DNA from: Euptelea pleiosperma
Taxonomy: Eukaryota; Streptophyta; Magnoliopsida; Ranunculales; Eupteleaceae
Assembly: GCA_035048495.1 (NCBI GenBank)
Contig: CM068548.1
Coordinates: 12,141,464-12,205,463, forward strand
Direction: 5' to 3'
Length of the DNA: 64,000 bases
Shown: positions 47,641 to 60,100 of the stretch, one piece after another
How the letters are laid out: the number at the start of each line of letters is the position of its first letter
Position numbering within the stretch: position 1 is the stretch's first letter
Translations under genes and position numbers: made by a program
The notes under the pieces: model-generated
The model's database searches: none
What the model was told of the DNA's origin: nothing
The model's input: only the letters and a program-made list of their open reading frames with translations

Positions 47641-49491
47641 AGCCCTAATTGAAGTAATTCAAACCTAGTCTTCTATGACACATGTAAAAGATAAACAACA
47701 ATTTCTCTTAATTAGGCATTAAAAATCATTACTGTGATATATATTCATATCTTTGCATAAGGAGATGCTTTTTTCTCAATGTCTTGTTCTGTCAGCTTAT
47801 CAAAAAAATGGAACAAAACTTATATTTTAAACCCTGAATGTATCAACAATGCCTAGCGTTTCATGTTTTCCATCATCATCATAATAATAAGATATGAGAA
47901 TGTTTAACATTGATTTCATCCCCAACCTCAAAGATCAAAGAAGAATGCCAAGAACCATTACAAACATTAAGAGGACAAGAGATATTACTATTCGTTGGTA
48001 AAATAAGAAGAAATGCAAGAATGACCAAACAATCATGGAATATTGAACGATCCGATTCATTTCAACATAGTTCTAAAGTTGAAAGAGTATATCTTACCGT
48101 CTCATCTTCCTTTTGAGGAACAATTCCAACTCCATCCTCATTTTCCTTGGCATCATTGATAAAATCAAGGTATTGGTCTCTCACTGGGCCTTAGCCTTTG
48201 AAGGAGTTTAAAGATGTTGGTGTCAATGATATTTTGTGAGATTGGAGGACAATTGTGTGGTCCTCACCTTTTTCTCTTAGCGCTTGGTGTGTTTGGAAGC
48301 CTCTTAAAAGGATGGAATTGAGGTCAATTTTGACCGATGCTTGCGTGGAAATCCCAGTCCTTTGGATATTGGAGGCACGTTTTTGTGATTTTGAAGGGGG
48401 AATCATTATGAGACATAGCTACTTCAACATGTTGGTCGTACCCATATCGACACAATATGATATTGGATATTGCACGAATACTTCTACGCCACTAATTTCT
48501 CACTTTTTATTGTATTATTGTGTATTTTCTCAACTCCTAACAATTTCTTTATTTTTTTTTATGTCAATAGGAAGATATAAAGTGATTATAAATTGGATAG
48601 GATACCCATCCGTATTCGTGTCTTGGATTTCGCGAAATGAAGAGTCGTATCCCCATTTTTCCATACTAGTGTTCTTATTTGTATCCGTATTTGGGCATCT
48701 TAGGAATCACCTATGTATTTTAGTGGAAAGTGACTCCAACAAAGTGGACATTGCTCTTCTCCTAGTAAAAATTAGTTGGGGTTCTAGTAATAAAAAGAAC
48801 CCTCGAGAATTTCCTATATTATAAAGGAGATTCTCGACTTGGCGTTCACTAAGAAAATCTCATTCTCTTATGTGACAAGGTTGGTGAATGCTCAACAATT
48901 TTTTGGGTTAAAGAAGGGGTTAGTAAGGATGTGCTTTATTGCTATATCAGTATGTTGTTGTAATTCCCGTCCTTGTTTCTTCTTTCTCTTTCCCATATAT
49001 TGGAAAAAGGGTATCTCAAGTTAAAATCCAATTTTAAGTTTAGTCTGAGTTTATAACTTGCATCTTATGTAGTTTTTATTTTCAGATTGCTATAGTTCAA
49101 TTGTAGTAGAATTATATGTTTTTAAGTATTTATAATAGGGTTTAGGAATTCACAAAGTTCTAGGAGAGTTTCTATTTTATGTCTAGTTTCAATAAGATCG
49201 GCTGAACTTTGGGGCTGTTTTCCAGCCATCTATAAATTCCCCTATGAGTTACAAGTTGAAAAGATTTTTTTAGTTATGCTGCTAGAGTGGTATGATGCCT
49301 CTATCACCTATCTCCTAGGTGGTCTTAGCTAGAAGGTTGGTGTCACTCCATCGTCAGCCTTACAAATTGGTAAGAATTCAATTCTCCTTCTCTACTTCTT
49401 TTACTTGTTCCTAGTCATCTGTTTATACCATTAAAACTCTCACATGACAAGACCTTATAAAATCTATCTATCCTCTCATCTTCAAGCCTTA
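47641..49491. other. Sequence before the scaffold gap, no gene recognised
   Basis: Open frames exist (for example 48255-48824) but do not resemble a known protein. 48430-48680 looks like a decayed dispersed repeat. 49040-49490, with 'CTATAAATTCCCC' and a following CTAGGTGGTC stretch, could be an LTR. No clade A PP2C terminal exon was found. Confidence 0.4.
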
Positions 49492-49591
49492 NNNNNNNNN
49501 NNNNNNNNNNNNNNNNNNNNNNNNNNNNNNNNNNNNNNNNNNNNNNNNNNNNNNNNNNNNNNNNNNNNNNNNNNNNNNNNNNNNNNNNNNN
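49492..49591. other. Scaffold gap, 100 N
   Basis: Exactly 100 N, the conventional filler for a gap of unknown size. It lies 4.2 kb after the last PP2C exon seen. Confidence 0.99.
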
Positions 49592-49839
49592 GATGAGATG
49601 TCTTGCATTTGGAAACGCTATATACCCTATATGCTATGTTGTATGGATTCTTCTAAATTGGCGAAGTACCCTTGTCAGAGTCCAAAACGATACGTATTCT
49701 GGTGTGACAAATTCTGTTTTATTTTTTCTTTCTTTACTTGCAAGATGTTAATTTACATTTGCAATAGGTTATAAGCTCTACCTTTTACGATTGAGATTCT
49801 CAAAGCAACAAATATAACATATGTATATAGCGTTGGGTT

Positions 49840-50195
49840 AGATTGACACATTGTTTTGTGACACATATAATGACACATGGTCATGGGGCACACATGGAGA
49901 TGAGTAAAGGGCTGATTTTTTGTGAGGGATAATTTCCTCACCACAGAGATCATCCTCACCAAAAATCAACCCATTTCGACATTTGAAGCCTTATGAGAAG
50001 TGGAATGCAAGTTGAAAATTTCTGGATCGTCCATTTTCATTGTTTGCTTTTAAGTCCACATTCGATAGGATTAGAAATTTCAGAAAGGGTTGATTTCTTG
50101 TGAGGATGATCTTTAAAATCAGCCCTTTACTCATTTCCAGGTGGGCCCTACGACCGTGCCTCATTATGCGTCAAAACTATGTGCCAACCTATCAC
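49840..50195. mobile_element. Inverted-repeat MITE
   Basis: Arms pair: 'TTGACACATTGTTTTGTGAC' and 'GATGAGTAAAGGGCTGATTT' at left with 'AAATCAGCCCTTTACTCATT' and 'GTCAAAACTATGTGCCAA' at right, around 'GTGAGGATGATC'-type internal repeats. Related to but distinct from family B. Confidence 0.65.
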
Positions 50196-50247
50196 CCATA
50201 CATACATACATACTATATCTCTATATATATATATATATATATATATA

Positions 50248-50584
50248 GGTCAAGATCGGGGGACAACAATTTTGGCGTATCCATGTGGAAGATGAATCGA
50301 TAGCTGATTTTTGGTTAAGGATGATTACCCCTACAAAAAATCAGCACATTCTGAAATTTCTAACCCCATCAAATGTGGTTTTCAAGTTAACGATAAAATA
50401 GACAGTCCATATTTCTTCAACTTGTAAACCGGTCTACGAATATCGGAATGATTTGAATTTTTGTGAGGATAATCTCCCCACCATAGAGACCATCCTCGCC
50501 AAAAATCATCCCATTCCAAAATTTCGAATTTATACATTGGCCTGTGCAATTTTTTGTTGTCAAAATTGTTGTCCCCCGATCCCC
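50248..50584. mobile_element. MITE family B, complete copy flanked by (TA)n
   Basis: Perfect 20-base terminal repeat ATCGGGGGACAACAATTTTG (50255-50274), with its reverse complement at 50561-50580. TA microsatellites lie on both sides (50222-50247 and about 50585-50602), consistent with insertion into TA-rich DNA. It shares its left half with 840-1005. Confidence 0.8.
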
Positions 50585-50602
50585 TATATATATATATATA
50601 TA

Positions 50603-52350
50603 GATTAAACAATTACTTGTTGACATTATTAAAAGCATATTGCCGAGTCCATGATTCCTACTTTTCAAGGTTTGCCAAATTCGAACTCTGCACCCGTGTT
50701 GGACTGACACCCGTACCCATATCAATGCACATAACGTCAAGACCCTAGTTAGCAATTTGGCATACAGAAAAAGTTCGATACGAGAAAGGTTCGAGTATAA
50801 TACATTTTGTTGTTTGAAAACTAGGCCAAACATTTGGAGAACGGCAAAAAATACAATATGTGAACAATCATGTTCAATACCCCTGTACTAAAAGTTCGGC
50901 TTATATATAGTACCTTTCCTATATATATGTATATATGCATAAATGTTGTATTCTCTGTATATGCATACATGGTCCATATAACTACATGCACTATATATAG
51001 TCTTATCCAAAACTAAGCCCCAGTTTCTAAAACCACTTCAACAGCCTGTTGTTTCTCACTACTGAAAGGACTAGACCATATTAAAAAGTAGGTTGACTAG
51101 CTAGCCACCTAAGAAAAAAGTTTTTGAGTTTTGTTTGGACTCTCTCTCTGGCTCTCAAGTCTCAACTAAATACATTCTGCTCAACTGTTGGAATGGCGGC
51201 AAAGAACGAGGGCAGCGACGATTAGAAGCTAGTGACTGCATTGATTGAATGTGATAATGGCCGACCTTCCAAGATTTCAACCTCCAAGTGGTGGGTCTAG
51301 CTCTCTACTTCAATATGGCAATGAAATGTAGAGGTGGGAATGGAAGGCCCTTTTTTTTTTTTTTTAAATGTGGTAAGACATATTTCAGCTTCTCCTTGGT
51401 CTCTCTATTTTTATCTTCCCCCATGCCAAAAGGATCTTGTGGTGGGTTACAGATTTTCTTCTCTTGGAGATTTGGGTTGAGACTTTAGAGTTCTTATGGT
51501 TCTTCTTATTTCTCTTTTTATTTGTCCTTTTCCCTCTTCTGTAAATCTACTTGGTTGGTGAGCTTTTGTATCTATAACTGTTGGGGAACGAGAATATATT
51601 GCAATAGAGGAGTTAAAGAGCTTTAAGAGTTTTCTTTTCTTCTCTAGGAATTTCTAAATTTCGTATTTGAGCCATATTTTAAAAATATATGTAAATATGT
51701 GTTTTAAACTTTTGTTTTCAATAAGATGCATATTTTTGCGTATTTTAAAATACGCGGTCATAGTATATGTTTTTTCAGAAATACAGAAAATTTGCCTATT
51801 AAACGCATATTATACGTCGGATTGCTAACTAGTGTCAAGACAGATGTAAATAAAACATGTGTTCTCATGCACATATTGTGACTTTGTAGTTATTTTATTA
51901 TGCAATCATAAGTATGCCAAATTTCACTGGTTCATGATTCTCTTATCGAAATAGGAAGATTTGATTTGTGAACTGGCTGAAATGGAATACTCAATTTTTG
52001 CAACCTGTTTGTTGGTTGGATCTGAAACAAGTGACACAGTATTACTGGGTGAACACTTCAAAATGTCTCATATCGTATTGACTTTCCAAATGTCTCGTGA
52101 CCCTTTTTAGCTCTCACTAATTTCTCAAGCAGAGTCTGTTTTCTTAGCCAAGAGATTTTGATTCCTTTGTTGATAGTAAGCACTAGAAGCAAGGGGATGC
52201 CTTATATGCAGTCGGATCCTGTTCTTTAGTAATTTTGGAATTTTCTACCAGTAATATTTTTCTAATCATAATAATTGTACCTCTTATGTGTGTTTCTCTT
52301 TGATGGATGGAGAGACCTAAATCCTCACTCTTTTTCAACTGCTTGGTTGT
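50603..52350. other. Intergenic DNA, no gene recognised
   Basis: AT-rich with TATATA tracts near 50900-51000. A CDS-like patch at about 51190-51500 (ATGGCGGCAAAGAACGAGGG start, then stops) has no long frame. Confidence 0.45.
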
Positions 52351-52354
52351 TCAG

Positions 52355-52594
52355 ATATGAAGAGGAGTTCATCACCAAAACGGCCATCCATCGGTTCTAT
52401 CTTCGGTAAAAGATTTTAATTCAAGACTATTTATATCCAACGACTCTGTTTATTGTATAATATTTGGTTCAATTCTGATTGTTGACATAAATATTTTCCC
52501 AGGTGATTCTGTGATGGACTACTCTATGAAAGCCGCAACCGAGGAAACAGAAACACACAGGCTTGCATCATCAGGTGATGCCATGTCTCCCTGA
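52355..52594 (+). CDS. Possible last two exons of an unidentified gene
   Basis: 'MKRSSSPKRPSIGSIF' can be read at 52357-52405 up to a donor G|GTAAAAG. After an intron ending TTTTCCCAG, the frame continues from 52502 as 'DSVMDYSMKAATEETETH' and 'LASSGDAMSP', stop at 52592-52594. The splice signals and frame continuity suggest terminal exons of a real gene whose 5' part would lie in or before the gap. Not recognised; not PP2C-like. Confidence 0.3.
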
Positions 52595-53490
52595 AGAGGT
52601 GCCTTGACCCTTGCCATGTATAGCATTTGTTGTAATACATGAGCCCCTCATGTGGATGGTGGGAATGCCTGCTTATTTTCAGTCAGGTTTTTACCCAAAT
52701 TTGTGTTTCCATCAAGTCGTCGGCTACCACGACTTGTGTAGAACCACCATCTAAGTGTACAGAGATGTTTGAGGAACTTTTACAGACAGCCCAATGATGG
52801 GTTGGTTGGTGATGGTAGTAGCATTAGTGGTTGTAGTCATAGTGGAAAGGGTTTGTGTAGTAGTAGTAGTGAGAGATGATACTATGTCCTGGCTGCCCAG
52901 GTTGGCAGAGCAAAACGTGCCTTCTCTTGTGGCAGTTTCTGGCCTGATTTTTACTTTGCTGACAATTCAGGAAGCTACAGAAATCCCTATTGCTGTGTTA
53001 AAGAGACCAACAACTGATATTGTGTAAGGAAAAACAAATGGGGCTTTGATGGGTTGAACAGAAAATCTAGTGGTTTACTTTCACAGATTGAAGATTAATT
53101 TCGTGGTGTGGATATTTTTTCTTGGTTTTCCTTTCACAGAAAATCTAGTGGTTTACTCTCAGAAATCCCTATTGCTTCCTTATTGTCGTTTCTCTACAGG
53201 TATCTGGAAGGCTTTCTTCCAATATTTTGGGGCTATCTCCTCTCCTCGTTATGAGGTCCTCAACAAAAAAAAAAAGTGCAAAATACCATCTTCTCCCTCT
53301 CCTTGCTTCCACTGTCTACGCATCACCATTGAAGGCCACAAGTCACCAAGGATCATCTGATGCCAGTGTTCTCCACAGCAGCGACCTCTCATCACCATAA
53401 GAAATAATTTTTGGTAGGACTAGCAACAAATCCATAGGGTTGATTAACGCTGGCACGATAACTTAGCAAAAAGTGATGGCAAAATAATCA
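52595..53490. other. Intergenic DNA, no gene recognised
   Basis: Includes a run of GTAGTAGTAGTG codon-like repeats at about 52815-52870 and a short direct repeat 'AGAAAATCTAGTGGTTTACT' at about 53059 and 53139. Confidence 0.5.
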
Positions 53491-53494
53491 CCAC

Positions 53495-53690
53495 CAAGGT
53501 TTAAAGAGGCCGTTATAATGGCATTACAGACGGGCCGTTACCGTTTTTCTGTTATAACCGCTGTTAAAACGAATTGTAACGGACATGGACAGAAATGGAA
53601 AACATCATAAAAAGGGGAAATAACGGCCTTTTTTCAGAAAATAAACGGCCATTATTTTCGCTAAAACTATCTTAATTTAAACAATATAAT
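53495..53690. mobile_element. Family C element (AACGGCCGTT type)
   Basis: Starts 'CAAGGTTTAAAGAGGCCGTT', contains 'GGGCCGTTACCG' and 'TAACGGCC' units and 'AAACGGCCATTATTTTCG'. The right end is degraded. Confidence 0.55.
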
Positions 53691-54074
53691 GATCACCACC
53701 ACATGTGGATGTGGACTCGCATGATTTGATAAGAGAATATTCCCAAGAGGGGTGGACCCCACCTCCACAATTGGTGGACATTATTGCACCATCCCTTCCT
53801 TGAGAAGTTTTCATAGGTGAGGTGTGATGGTCTAGACTGCTGTGTTCCCATGGTCTACCAGGGCCGTCTCCATACAAATTCGGGCCTAAGCCGAAAACTC
53901 TAAATGAGGCCTTTAGTATTTAATATATTATTATAAATAATACTTGATTAAAATTTTAATTCTATATAATAGAAAATCTTTATCTAAAATCTATCGTTCC
54001 AAAAAGATGTACTAAGGTATGCCAGAAACTAACTTTTTTGAATGCAGAAGCACAATTTTCATTACTCACTGCTG

Positions 54075-54330
54075 TCATCTGGACCCACTGACCGCATAGA
54101 TGTCTACCTCACACCTTGGTGGATATACACACCAAAAATCACCATGATTGATAGTCGTTAACCATTAGATTTTAGTACTTTTTAAGGCGTTCTTATAGCC
54201 GTTGAATTCATCCACTTTCTTGAGAACTAAAACCAATGGCTAACAATCATAAAACAAGCTGATTTTTTGTATGAATGTCTACTAAGGGGTGGGCTAAACA
54301 TCCATGCGGTCACGATGAGTAACAAAAAAT
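54075..54330. mobile_element. MITE family A copy nested in the hAT-like element
   Basis: Arms 'CACACCAAAAATCACCATGA' and 'ACAAGCTGATTTTTTGTATG' pair, with 'GACCGCATAGATGTCTACC' and 'GGGCTAAACATCCATGCGGT' outside them. It is the same subtype as 1066-1275. Confidence 0.65.
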
Positions 54331-54394
54331 GTGCTTCCACATTTGACAAGATCTCAAGTACACCTTCTCTAAAACATGCTTGAGTCAGGAGAAG

Positions 54395-54775
54395 AGAAAA
54401 AGTTGAGTAAAACTTGTCACAACGCAAAATATGAGCCATGTGGCACTCGCTTAGTGGACGTTGACTGTATGGATGTTTGGCCAGTCCCTCGAAGGACCTA
54501 GAAACCGAAAATCATCCTGATTAGTGATTTACAACTTTTGATCTTTGCACCCAAATAACGCTCAATAATGCTCAAATCCCTACTGTTAAAATCAACCGAT
54601 GAACATAACTTTAATGGAATCGCTTAGATATCACTAATCAGGCTGAGTTTTCGTTTAGAGGTCCACCAAGGTACTGGCCAAACATCCATACGGTCAGCGT
54701 CCACTAAGAGGTTGCCACATGACTAATATTGTGCGTTGTGACAGAAGCATATGTCACAACGCTATGAAAGTGTTA
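54395..54775. mobile_element. MITE family A copy nested in the hAT-like element
   Basis: Left 'GAGTAAAACTTGTCACAACG', 'GGATGTTTGGCCAGTCCCTC', 'AAAATCATCCTGATTAGTGA'; right 'TCACTAATCAGGCTGAGTTT', 'ACTGGCCAAACATCCATACG', 'GTTGTGACAGAAGC'. Same subtype as 41031-41430, but the flanks show no clear 9-bp duplication. Confidence 0.75.
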
Positions 54776-57189
54776 CTCCTAAAGGCACGTAGATAGGGGA
54801 TTTTGTTTTATATAGTACATTTTTGTTTTATATGGTGGCTCATTTGTAAATAAAAATGTTTTAGGGCCTATTTCATTTTTTAGGGAGGAGAAAAGGTCAA
54901 AGGTGCGTGGCGTGGAGAGAAATTTTTGCTTTATGTACATCAGTCAAGTATGGTTATACTCATTTGTAAATAAAATTATTTTAGGGCCTTCTCATATTTG
55001 GGGGCCTAACAGCCCTGTGGTCTACAAGCCAATTTTCAATCCCATTCTTGTTGACTCGTATAAGTATTCTTTTACGTGTCCTGGTTCTTCACTTAATCCT
55101 TTTCTCCGATATTCACGGTGCCGCCCGCATCAAGCTAATATAATTTGAAGGAAAATGCTACCCACGCAAAAATATGTGTGGTGGATGCTATAGACCATTG
55201 GATTCAAGAGATCCAGGGTCAACTAGCCCACAATTACAAAAAAAGAAAATAGTTGTTACCTCGTGGACCATGGATCTATTGAATCCAACGGACAATGTCC
55301 TCAAAAAAGATAAAATAGTTGTTACCTCATGGATTGTGGATCTATTGAATCGAATGGACAATGGCCTCCGTGGCACGAAATTTTATCCGGTCATCCGTTA
55401 AGGTAGTTCGACTCTTGAGAAGATTACAAGTTTAGGGTCCAAATTACACATTAAAGTTTGGTCTAAATGCAATCGACCCCGCTACATAGATTAACACATA
55501 ATCGTCTAAATGCAGTTATTAGTCCAATTTAGCTCAAAGACGTCTTTGAGCAACCACGTCTGTATGAGCACGTGGCACATTGTTACCACTTGATGCCCTT
55601 GTATAAATGTTTGGCCCATCCTTAGGTCAACCTACAGACCAAAAATCAGCCTGACTGGTGATTTCTAGCCGGGAATCTGAGCTCCCACGGCTGAAAAATC
55701 ATCCCATGAAAAAAAATTAAAATATAACGGCTAGAAATCACCAATCAGACTGATTACTAAAATAAAGCAGCTAGAAATCATCAATCAGACTGATTTTGAA
55801 CATAAGACCACTTAGGCAGGGCCAAACATCCACATGGTCAATGGTCTTGAAGGGTGTGCTACGAGCTTTCTCAACGAGCAAAAATGAATTTTTACATTCT
55901 TTCTTCTTGAAAGAAATGTGACCGTTATGACAAGACTTCAAACAAAAACAGTTAAAAAAGAAACTGTTCCATCGACTCGATTAGGATGACTCAGTAATTT
56001 TAGTTGACAACAATTTTAGCGGACCCACATGGATGATGAATCAATGGCTGATTTTTGGTGAGATGATCTCCTCACCATATAAATCACCCCTTCAAGTGTG
56101 GTCTTCAAGTTAACGGTAAAAATAAACGGTCCATAATTCTTCAACTTCTAAACCAGTCTACCTTAAGGCCATTAAGGCGGTTGCCTAAGGCCACTTGGTG
56201 AGAGAAGGCCCCCAGCCCAGGTCCCACTAACCAAATGGATTTTTAGCCCACCCCTTATTGGATATACAAACCAATAATCAACCCGATTGATTATCTCTAG
56301 CCATAGATTTTCGTACTTTTTAGGACATGATTCTCGTCGTTGGTTTCAAGTATGTTTTTTGGGCAGTAAATCTAATGGCTAGAAATCATCAAACAAGCTG
56401 ATTTTTAGTGTGCTTACCCACCAATAGGTGGACTGAACATTCACGCAGTCATTGGGCCCAAAACATGATCTATGTAAGGCCACAAGAGTCATCTACATTG
56501 ACTACACCAGGGGTCCTCTGCATTTAAATTTTTTTCTATAGTTTTTGATTATCAAGAATAGTTATTATATAAATATTTTCAATAATATAGAGTTTGATTT
56601 TTTAATTAATATCATATATATTGATAATAGTTGTCTCCCCACTTATACCCGCTTCAATAAAGAAAGGTCGAGATCTTATCTCCCAACTGGACGGTGGATC
56701 TCAGCCACTCAGACCTAATTTTGGCAAATACTTTGTTGGGGAGTGTCGTGGGCACAGGCCACCCACTAGTTAAATATAAAAAGGGCTTGTCTAGAGTTTT
56801 CGCCTTAGGCCTCAACTTGTATCGAGTATCAAGACAACCTTGATTCTGACTCAGTGAATTTTCAAAATAAAATCGAGTCGAGTGACTCGACTCAGCAGCA
56901 ACGAGTTTTAAAAGGATACGTGCTAAACCCAAATTTGTACTAAATTGAAGACTTTTCTATAAGCTCCGTGTAGTTTGGAAACACCGTTAGATTACGTAGA
57001 TGGAAAATAAATTTTGACCCTTGAGGCCTACTGACGTGGACTACCTTCCAGCTCTCCTTATAAATTGAAGGCTCAAAAGCCAATCACTATCTCACTAGTC
57101 ACTACTCTTCTGCAAAACAAACAGAAAAAAAAATTTCCAAACTAGTTTTTCTTACTTGTTCATCATCCGTGATTTTTCTTTTCTTTAGA

Positions 57190-60100
57190 ATGGATTTGGG
57201 TGGTTTTATAAAATCTCTAGAGAATAAGAGCATCTTGATCACTGGTTCGACTGGCTTTCTCGCTAAGAGTAACCCCTACTTTCATTTTTTATCTCCTTTA
57301 TTTTTTACATTATTTTTTCTTTTCTATTTTCCTGTCCAAACACAAAAAAAAAAATTGATTAAGGGTGTCAATGGGTCGGCTCCTAAGGTTCTCAAAATGA
57401 TGGAACCGGAACCAGAACCGATTAGTTGGTTCCAGACGCTTTTGGTTCCGGGTATATTGGTTCCAATCTTGATCATATTACAAATTTGACACTATATTTA
57501 TATATTGGTTCTGGTTCCTATCGGTTTCAGGTCCATATCAAAACTACCCAGAATCGGAACCATTATTTTCGGTTTGGTTAACGGTTCTGGTTCTGGTTCC
57601 GGTTCTGATTAAAAGGGTAAAATTGACGCCCCTACTCATGATGCGTCCTCTCCACTTGACAAATATCCCTGACAACCCTTGTTTTAAATTTTTGAAATTT
57701 AAACTTTTTGGATAAAATGTTGTCCCAGGTAGTTGTCAAGTGAAGAGAGGCGTAACATGAGGCACTAGCACTAGTGACCAAACATGGTATATGTGGCTCC
57801 CAATCATTGGTGCATGGTCCTGGATTAAAAAAAAAATCTTGCTAGGAAAATATTGCAAAGTGATATATATGGAGTCAACCCCTGTGGTCCTAAATACTTC
57901 AACCATTTCTCTTATGGCCCATAAAAAGTGTTACTAAGCTGATTTTGCTTCTTTGAATGCAGTTTTCATGGAAAAAGTGCTTAGGGTCCAGCCTCATGTG
58001 AAGAAGCTTTTTGTTCTCTTGAGAGCAGAAGACAACACATCTGCTACACAACGATTACAAAAGGAAGTGAGTCCATAGGCTTGTTTCATTCTAACAATCT
58101 GATTTTAGTTTTGTCCATTAGATCTCTTTTTTTGGGACCCATCAACTGATCAGTCCCACCCATGAGATTGTCCGGGCCAAAAATGGACCAAATCAGATAA
58201 TCGATCACCTGGTGAATGCGATCATAGGATCATCTCAATCTCTTCTACGTTAAAATTGTTGGGGGTCAATAATGCCACTCCCTAATAAAAGGACGTGCTA
58301 AAGGGAATGCGTGGTCAATTGTGATAACCATTAGAGGGCCCACTAATAACAAGACTAGAATTTACTCCTTCCTGACAAGATATCTTTTCAGGAGAAATGG
58401 CGGCTTGAGGCCTGGTTAAAGTTGCAACAGAAATGTATGTTTAACCATGTTTTGATTTTACAGGTGATAGGAAAGGAGGTTTTTAGGGTTTTGAGAGAAG
58501 AACATGGTAACGGTTTCGATCAGTTTATTTTGGACAAAGTGATTCCAGTTGTAGGGGACATCTCCACAGAGAACTTGGGTGTAAAAGACTCCACCTTGAG
58601 GGAAGAGATGTGGAAAGAAATCAACTTGATTGTCAATGTAGCTGGGACCACCACTTTTGATGAAAGGTAAAGGTTAATTTTTGGTGTGTAGGTCCACCAA
58701 ATGGTGGGCCAAACATTTATGGGTCAGTAGGCCCTTAGCAGTTTCCACGTGGCCTTCAATATGAGAGCAATTTTTTGCTGAAAATCCAGCTCTCTCTCTC
58801 TCTATATGTAACTTGTTAAGTGCATTTGCCTTGTAGATATGATGTGGCCTTAGGCATAAACACGTTTGGAGCTAAGCATGTTTGCGAGTTTGCAAAGAAA
58901 TGTGATAAACTAGAATTGTTACTCCATGTTTCAACAGGTGAGTTGGGAGTGATCTCTAGTCTCTACCATGGTTAAAATAACGGCAGTTATAACAGATTCG
59001 GACCTCCCCCTTTACATTATGTACCATTTTAACGCTCAGAAAATAACAGCCGTTATTTCCCGTAGCCGCTATTTTCTGAAAAAAAATTTGTTAAAAAAAA
59101 AACATCCGTTATTGTCCATTTTTTCATTAATTTCCGTTATAAATATTATTGAAAATTTGAATTTTAGTGCCGTTTTAAATTTGAAATTTAAAAAAAAAAA
59201 AAAAAAAAAAAGACGGTATTGCTCGCAGTCCGTTATACCCTTATAACGGCCCCTTTTGAACCTTGGTGTCTACTGCTACAAAATTTAACATATAAATGCA
59301 TATGCTTGAAGTGGGAGCTAATTAGGTTTATGGGTTCAAATTTTAAGCTTATGTTACAAGGGAAAAGGAAGGACTCATATTAGAAAAACCATTCCGAATG
59401 GATGAAAGCTCTACCTTAGACATTGCAGAAGAGCTCAAAATTGCCCAAGAAAAATTAGAACAACTCCGCTACGAAGAAGCGACAGATGAATCCGTAAGAT
59501 TTTCCATGAAACAACTGGGGATGCAACGGTACGTATCGAACACGATCTTATGTATCACCCGCCGCATTCATTTTTGACACCTTCTAATCGGCTTGTTTCG
59601 GTTAATTCCCTCAGAGCTAGATTGTTTGGCTGGTCAAACACCTACGTCTTTACGAAGGCAATGGGAGAGATCCTACTTGACCACTTGAGAGATGATCTAC
59701 CCGTCGTTATCGTGCGTCCGAGCATCATAACGAGCACTTACAGAGAACCATTCCCCGGTTGGATTGAAGGTTTCAGGTACATGCATGTTTTATATATGTT
59801 ATCATCAGTATTTTTGCTGATTTTTTTCGAATTTATCCGAATTTTCCCGACATGATATTCCTTTGCCGATTTATTGCTGAATCCCGACTTTATGACTATG
59901 ATCATTTACGTGTTACACCGATGAGTTGCCGTTGACTACTGTTTCATATTTGCTTGCAGAACCATTGATACAGTGGTTGCAAGTTATGGTAAGGGGAAGT
60001 TGAAACACTTTCTAGCAGATCCTGAGTCAATAATGGATGTGGTAAGTTAATTCCAAATACTTGGTTCCCTGGACATGTTGACACCTATGTTTTAAAACTC

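Larger units (their letters stand above)
53859..55017. mobile_element. 1.16-kb hAT-like non-autonomous element
   Basis: Starts CAGGGCCGTC and ends AACAGCCCTG, a CAGGGCYGT terminal inverted repeat. Exact 8-bp target duplication TGGTCTAC at 53851-53858 and 55018-55025, the hAT hallmark. Subterminal 'GGGCCTAAGCC' and 'GGGGGCCTAAC' also pair. It carries two family A MITEs inside and a repeated 'CTCATTTGTAAATAAAA' stretch (about 54840 and 54960). No transposase frame. Confidence 0.88.

Noticed and set aside
48255..48824. 189-aa open frame
   Set aside because: No recognisable domain or splice context, and low-complexity F/S/I-rich parts; it lies in repeat-like DNA next to the gap.
52794..53027. 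77-aa ORF starting with V-rich segment
   Set aside because: The valine run is read from a GTAGTAGTAGTG repeat; no domain.
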